Made by a program: the position numbers and the translations under genes
Notes under the pieces: generated by a model
Databases searched by the model: none
What the model was told of the DNA's origin: nothing
The model's input: the letters and a program-made list of their open reading frames with translations, nothing else
In this document: piece after piece, positions 62,838 to 64,000 of the stretch
Numbering within the stretch: position 1 is the stretch's first letter
Layout: every line of letters starts with the position of its first letter
Source: Saccharomycodes ludwigii
Lineage: Eukaryota > Ascomycota > Saccharomycetes > Saccharomycodales > Saccharomycodaceae
Assembly (NCBI RefSeq): GCF_020623625.1
Contig: NC_060202.1
Span: forward strand, 372,001-436,000
DNA: 64,000 bases
Direction: 5' to 3'

Positions 62838-64000
62838 ATGCCAGCAATTCTAGATTCAAGACCAAAAACCTATAAAAAACCAACTATAGACGATATAGAT
62901 CCTGTCACAAATTATATACCCGCACTGGTCAGAGATAGAGTCTCACAAGAGTGCATTGAAATGTGTTCCAAGCTAAGAAAGTTTGTTATCTACAATTGTA
63001 AACCTAGAGAAGAACAATATTTAAATAGCGAACCTAAATCTGAAGAAAGGGAAAGGATTATTCAAGAATTATTGGAATCAAAAAAAGATTACGATTTGAT
63101 TTTTTTTTTTGACAATGATAATGATGCTGATTATGGTAACAGTGCCTGTATTGATAGATTACCAAAGTTTAATTACCTAGAATATGGTATATTATATCAG
63201 TTTGTTGGAAAGAGTATTTTAGCTTCAAAAGTGATTTCTTTCTGTGGTGGGAACACTTATTCCAAAAGCATCAATAATATGAGTGCGCTGGAGCTCTTTC
63301 TGCATTATGGTGATAATAATCAAAAAACAGAATTTGCCATTCCTATGATTAATAAAAAAAGGGATGTCGAGTTTTTCATTTCTGAAAAAGATGTTGCTTC
63401 ATCTGATATATTGAACATCAATACAAATTGTAACTTAGATTTTAAAACAAATAAAATGATCATTAATGGAAAAAAATGGTTTATACCAGATATTTTGAAG
63501 CTAAACGGCGGTAACCCTAATAATAACAATAATAGTGGATGTTATTACGCCGAAGCTTACTGGATTATTTTAGCTGTTACTGAACATGATGAAAATAATA
63601 TTTACAAAAAACATTCATTGGTGATGGTGGACACACAGAATATTATAGATAAATTGAACGATGGCAAAGAAATTAGTATATCACGTATTACCACCGATGA
63701 TAGTTGTTTATTTGGAGATAGCTGTTATTATGAAGTTGAATTCAATAACCTAGAGGTGCCGCTCTGCGTTTTAGGCGGCAGAGGCGATGGTTTTCATGTG
63801 TTGCAAGAAAAAAGCAGTTTGGTTAAAATTTACGAATGCATGAAGTTAGTCGGAATGGGAGAGGAAGCATTACAAAGAGCTAACGAAAGAGCCTCGCAGC
63901 GTAAGGTTTACGGCTCGAAACTACAAAAATCGGAACATTTTAAATTCGAATTGGCCAAACACAAGATTTCTTTACAAAATTGCAGATTGCAACTTTGCAA
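62838..64000 (+). CDS. acyl-CoA dehydrogenase, ACAD10/11-like, 5' part
   Basis: The frame is open from the ATG at 62838 to the right edge, 387 complete codons, so the gene is partial. The acyl-CoA dehydrogenase signature FISEKDVASSD lies near residue 178, close to the ACAD10/11 form TEPDVASSD. MIINGKKWFI follows near residue 207. Later come VEFNNLEVPLCVLGGRGDGF near residue 300, CMKLVGMGEEALQRANERAS and RKVYGSKLQKSEHFKFELAK, as in the FAD- and dimer-forming helical domain. It should oxidise an acyl-CoA with FAD and is probably peroxisomal or mitochondrial; the start shows no clear mitochondrial presequence. S. cerevisiae has no acyl-CoA dehydrogenase and uses the oxidase Pox1, so this gene marks a metabolic difference. 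The leader is a (CAAAAA)/(CAAA)n repeat ending at the ATG. Codon use matches neighbours. Confidence 0.85.
   Translation, partial: MPAILDSRPKTYKKPTIDDIDPVTNYIPALVRDRVSQECIEMCSKLRKFVIYNCKPREEQYLNSEPKSEERERIIQELLESKKDYDLIFFFDNDNDADYGNSACIDRLPKFNYLEYGILYQFVGKSILASKVISFCGGNTYSKSINNMSALELFLHYGDNNQKTEFAIPMINKKRDVEFFISEKDVASSDILNINTNCNLDFKTNKMIINGKKWFIPDILKLNGGNPNNNNNSGCYYAEAYWIILAVTEHDENNIYKKHSLVMVDTQNIIDKLNDGKEISISRITTDDSCLFGDSCYYEVEFNNLEVPLCVLGGRGDGFHVLQEKSSLVKIYECMKLVGMGEEALQRANERASQRKVYGSKLQKSEHFKFELAKHKISLQNCRLQLC

Overview
This window is nuclear DNA from a budding yeast (Saccharomycetales). The signs are intron-poor, AT-rich genes with close Saccharomyces cerevisiae orthologs, A-rich start contexts, one spliced gene with a GTATGT donor and a TACTAAC branch site, and a eukaryotic tRNA-Ala. 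No mobile element, virus-like element, rDNA or CRISPR array was seen. The gene order points to a lineage that split off before the whole-genome duplication (WGD). One series matches YMR123W-YMR132C (PKR1, EPO1, STO1, DLT1, SAS2, ECM16, POM152, DPI35, RRB1, JLP2). A second matches YLR032W-YLR039C (RAD5, RSC58, SMF3, MLH2, COX12, RIC1). The two are interleaved like a zipper with order and orientation kept. The very AT-rich spacers with 28-36 nt homopolymers would fit the Saccharomycodaceae, for example a Saccharomycodes-type yeast. That assignment is inference. S. cerevisiae lengths and gene neighbours quoted here are from memory, not from a search.

Layout: (1) 1-14.4 kb: the 3' part of MCD4, a tandem triplet of YCR023C-like MFS transporters, then a PKA catalytic subunit (TPK), MRP49 and PKR1. 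MCD4-TPK3-MRP49 are neighbours on S. cerevisiae chromosome XI. (2) 15.2-55.2 kb: the zipper block, running from EPO1 through spliced STO1, DLT1, RAD5, SAS2, ECM16, RSC58, SMF3, POM152, MLH2, DPI35, tRNA-Ala(UGC), COX12, RIC1, RRB1 to JLP2. (3) 55.5-64 kb: a PNGase A-like membrane glycoprotein, SPT10 and GCD14 (YJL127C/YJL125C neighbourhood), and the 5' part of an acyl-CoA dehydrogenase of the ACAD10/11 type that runs off the right edge.

Most genes are housekeeping: GPI anchor synthesis, cAMP signalling, mitochondrial ribosome and respiration, V-ATPase assembly, polarity, cap binding, DNA damage tolerance, chromatin, rRNA processing, nuclear pore, Golgi traffic and tRNA modification. They are independent single-gene units with no operon logic. 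The points most worth a second look are the MFS triplet, the two in-frame 3' splice choices in STO1, a short MLH2 that appears to have lost its ATPase motifs, two genes not expected in S. cerevisiae (PNGase A-like and ACAD), and a recurrent CGGAC word in the spacers. I did not find a clearly new multi-gene system.
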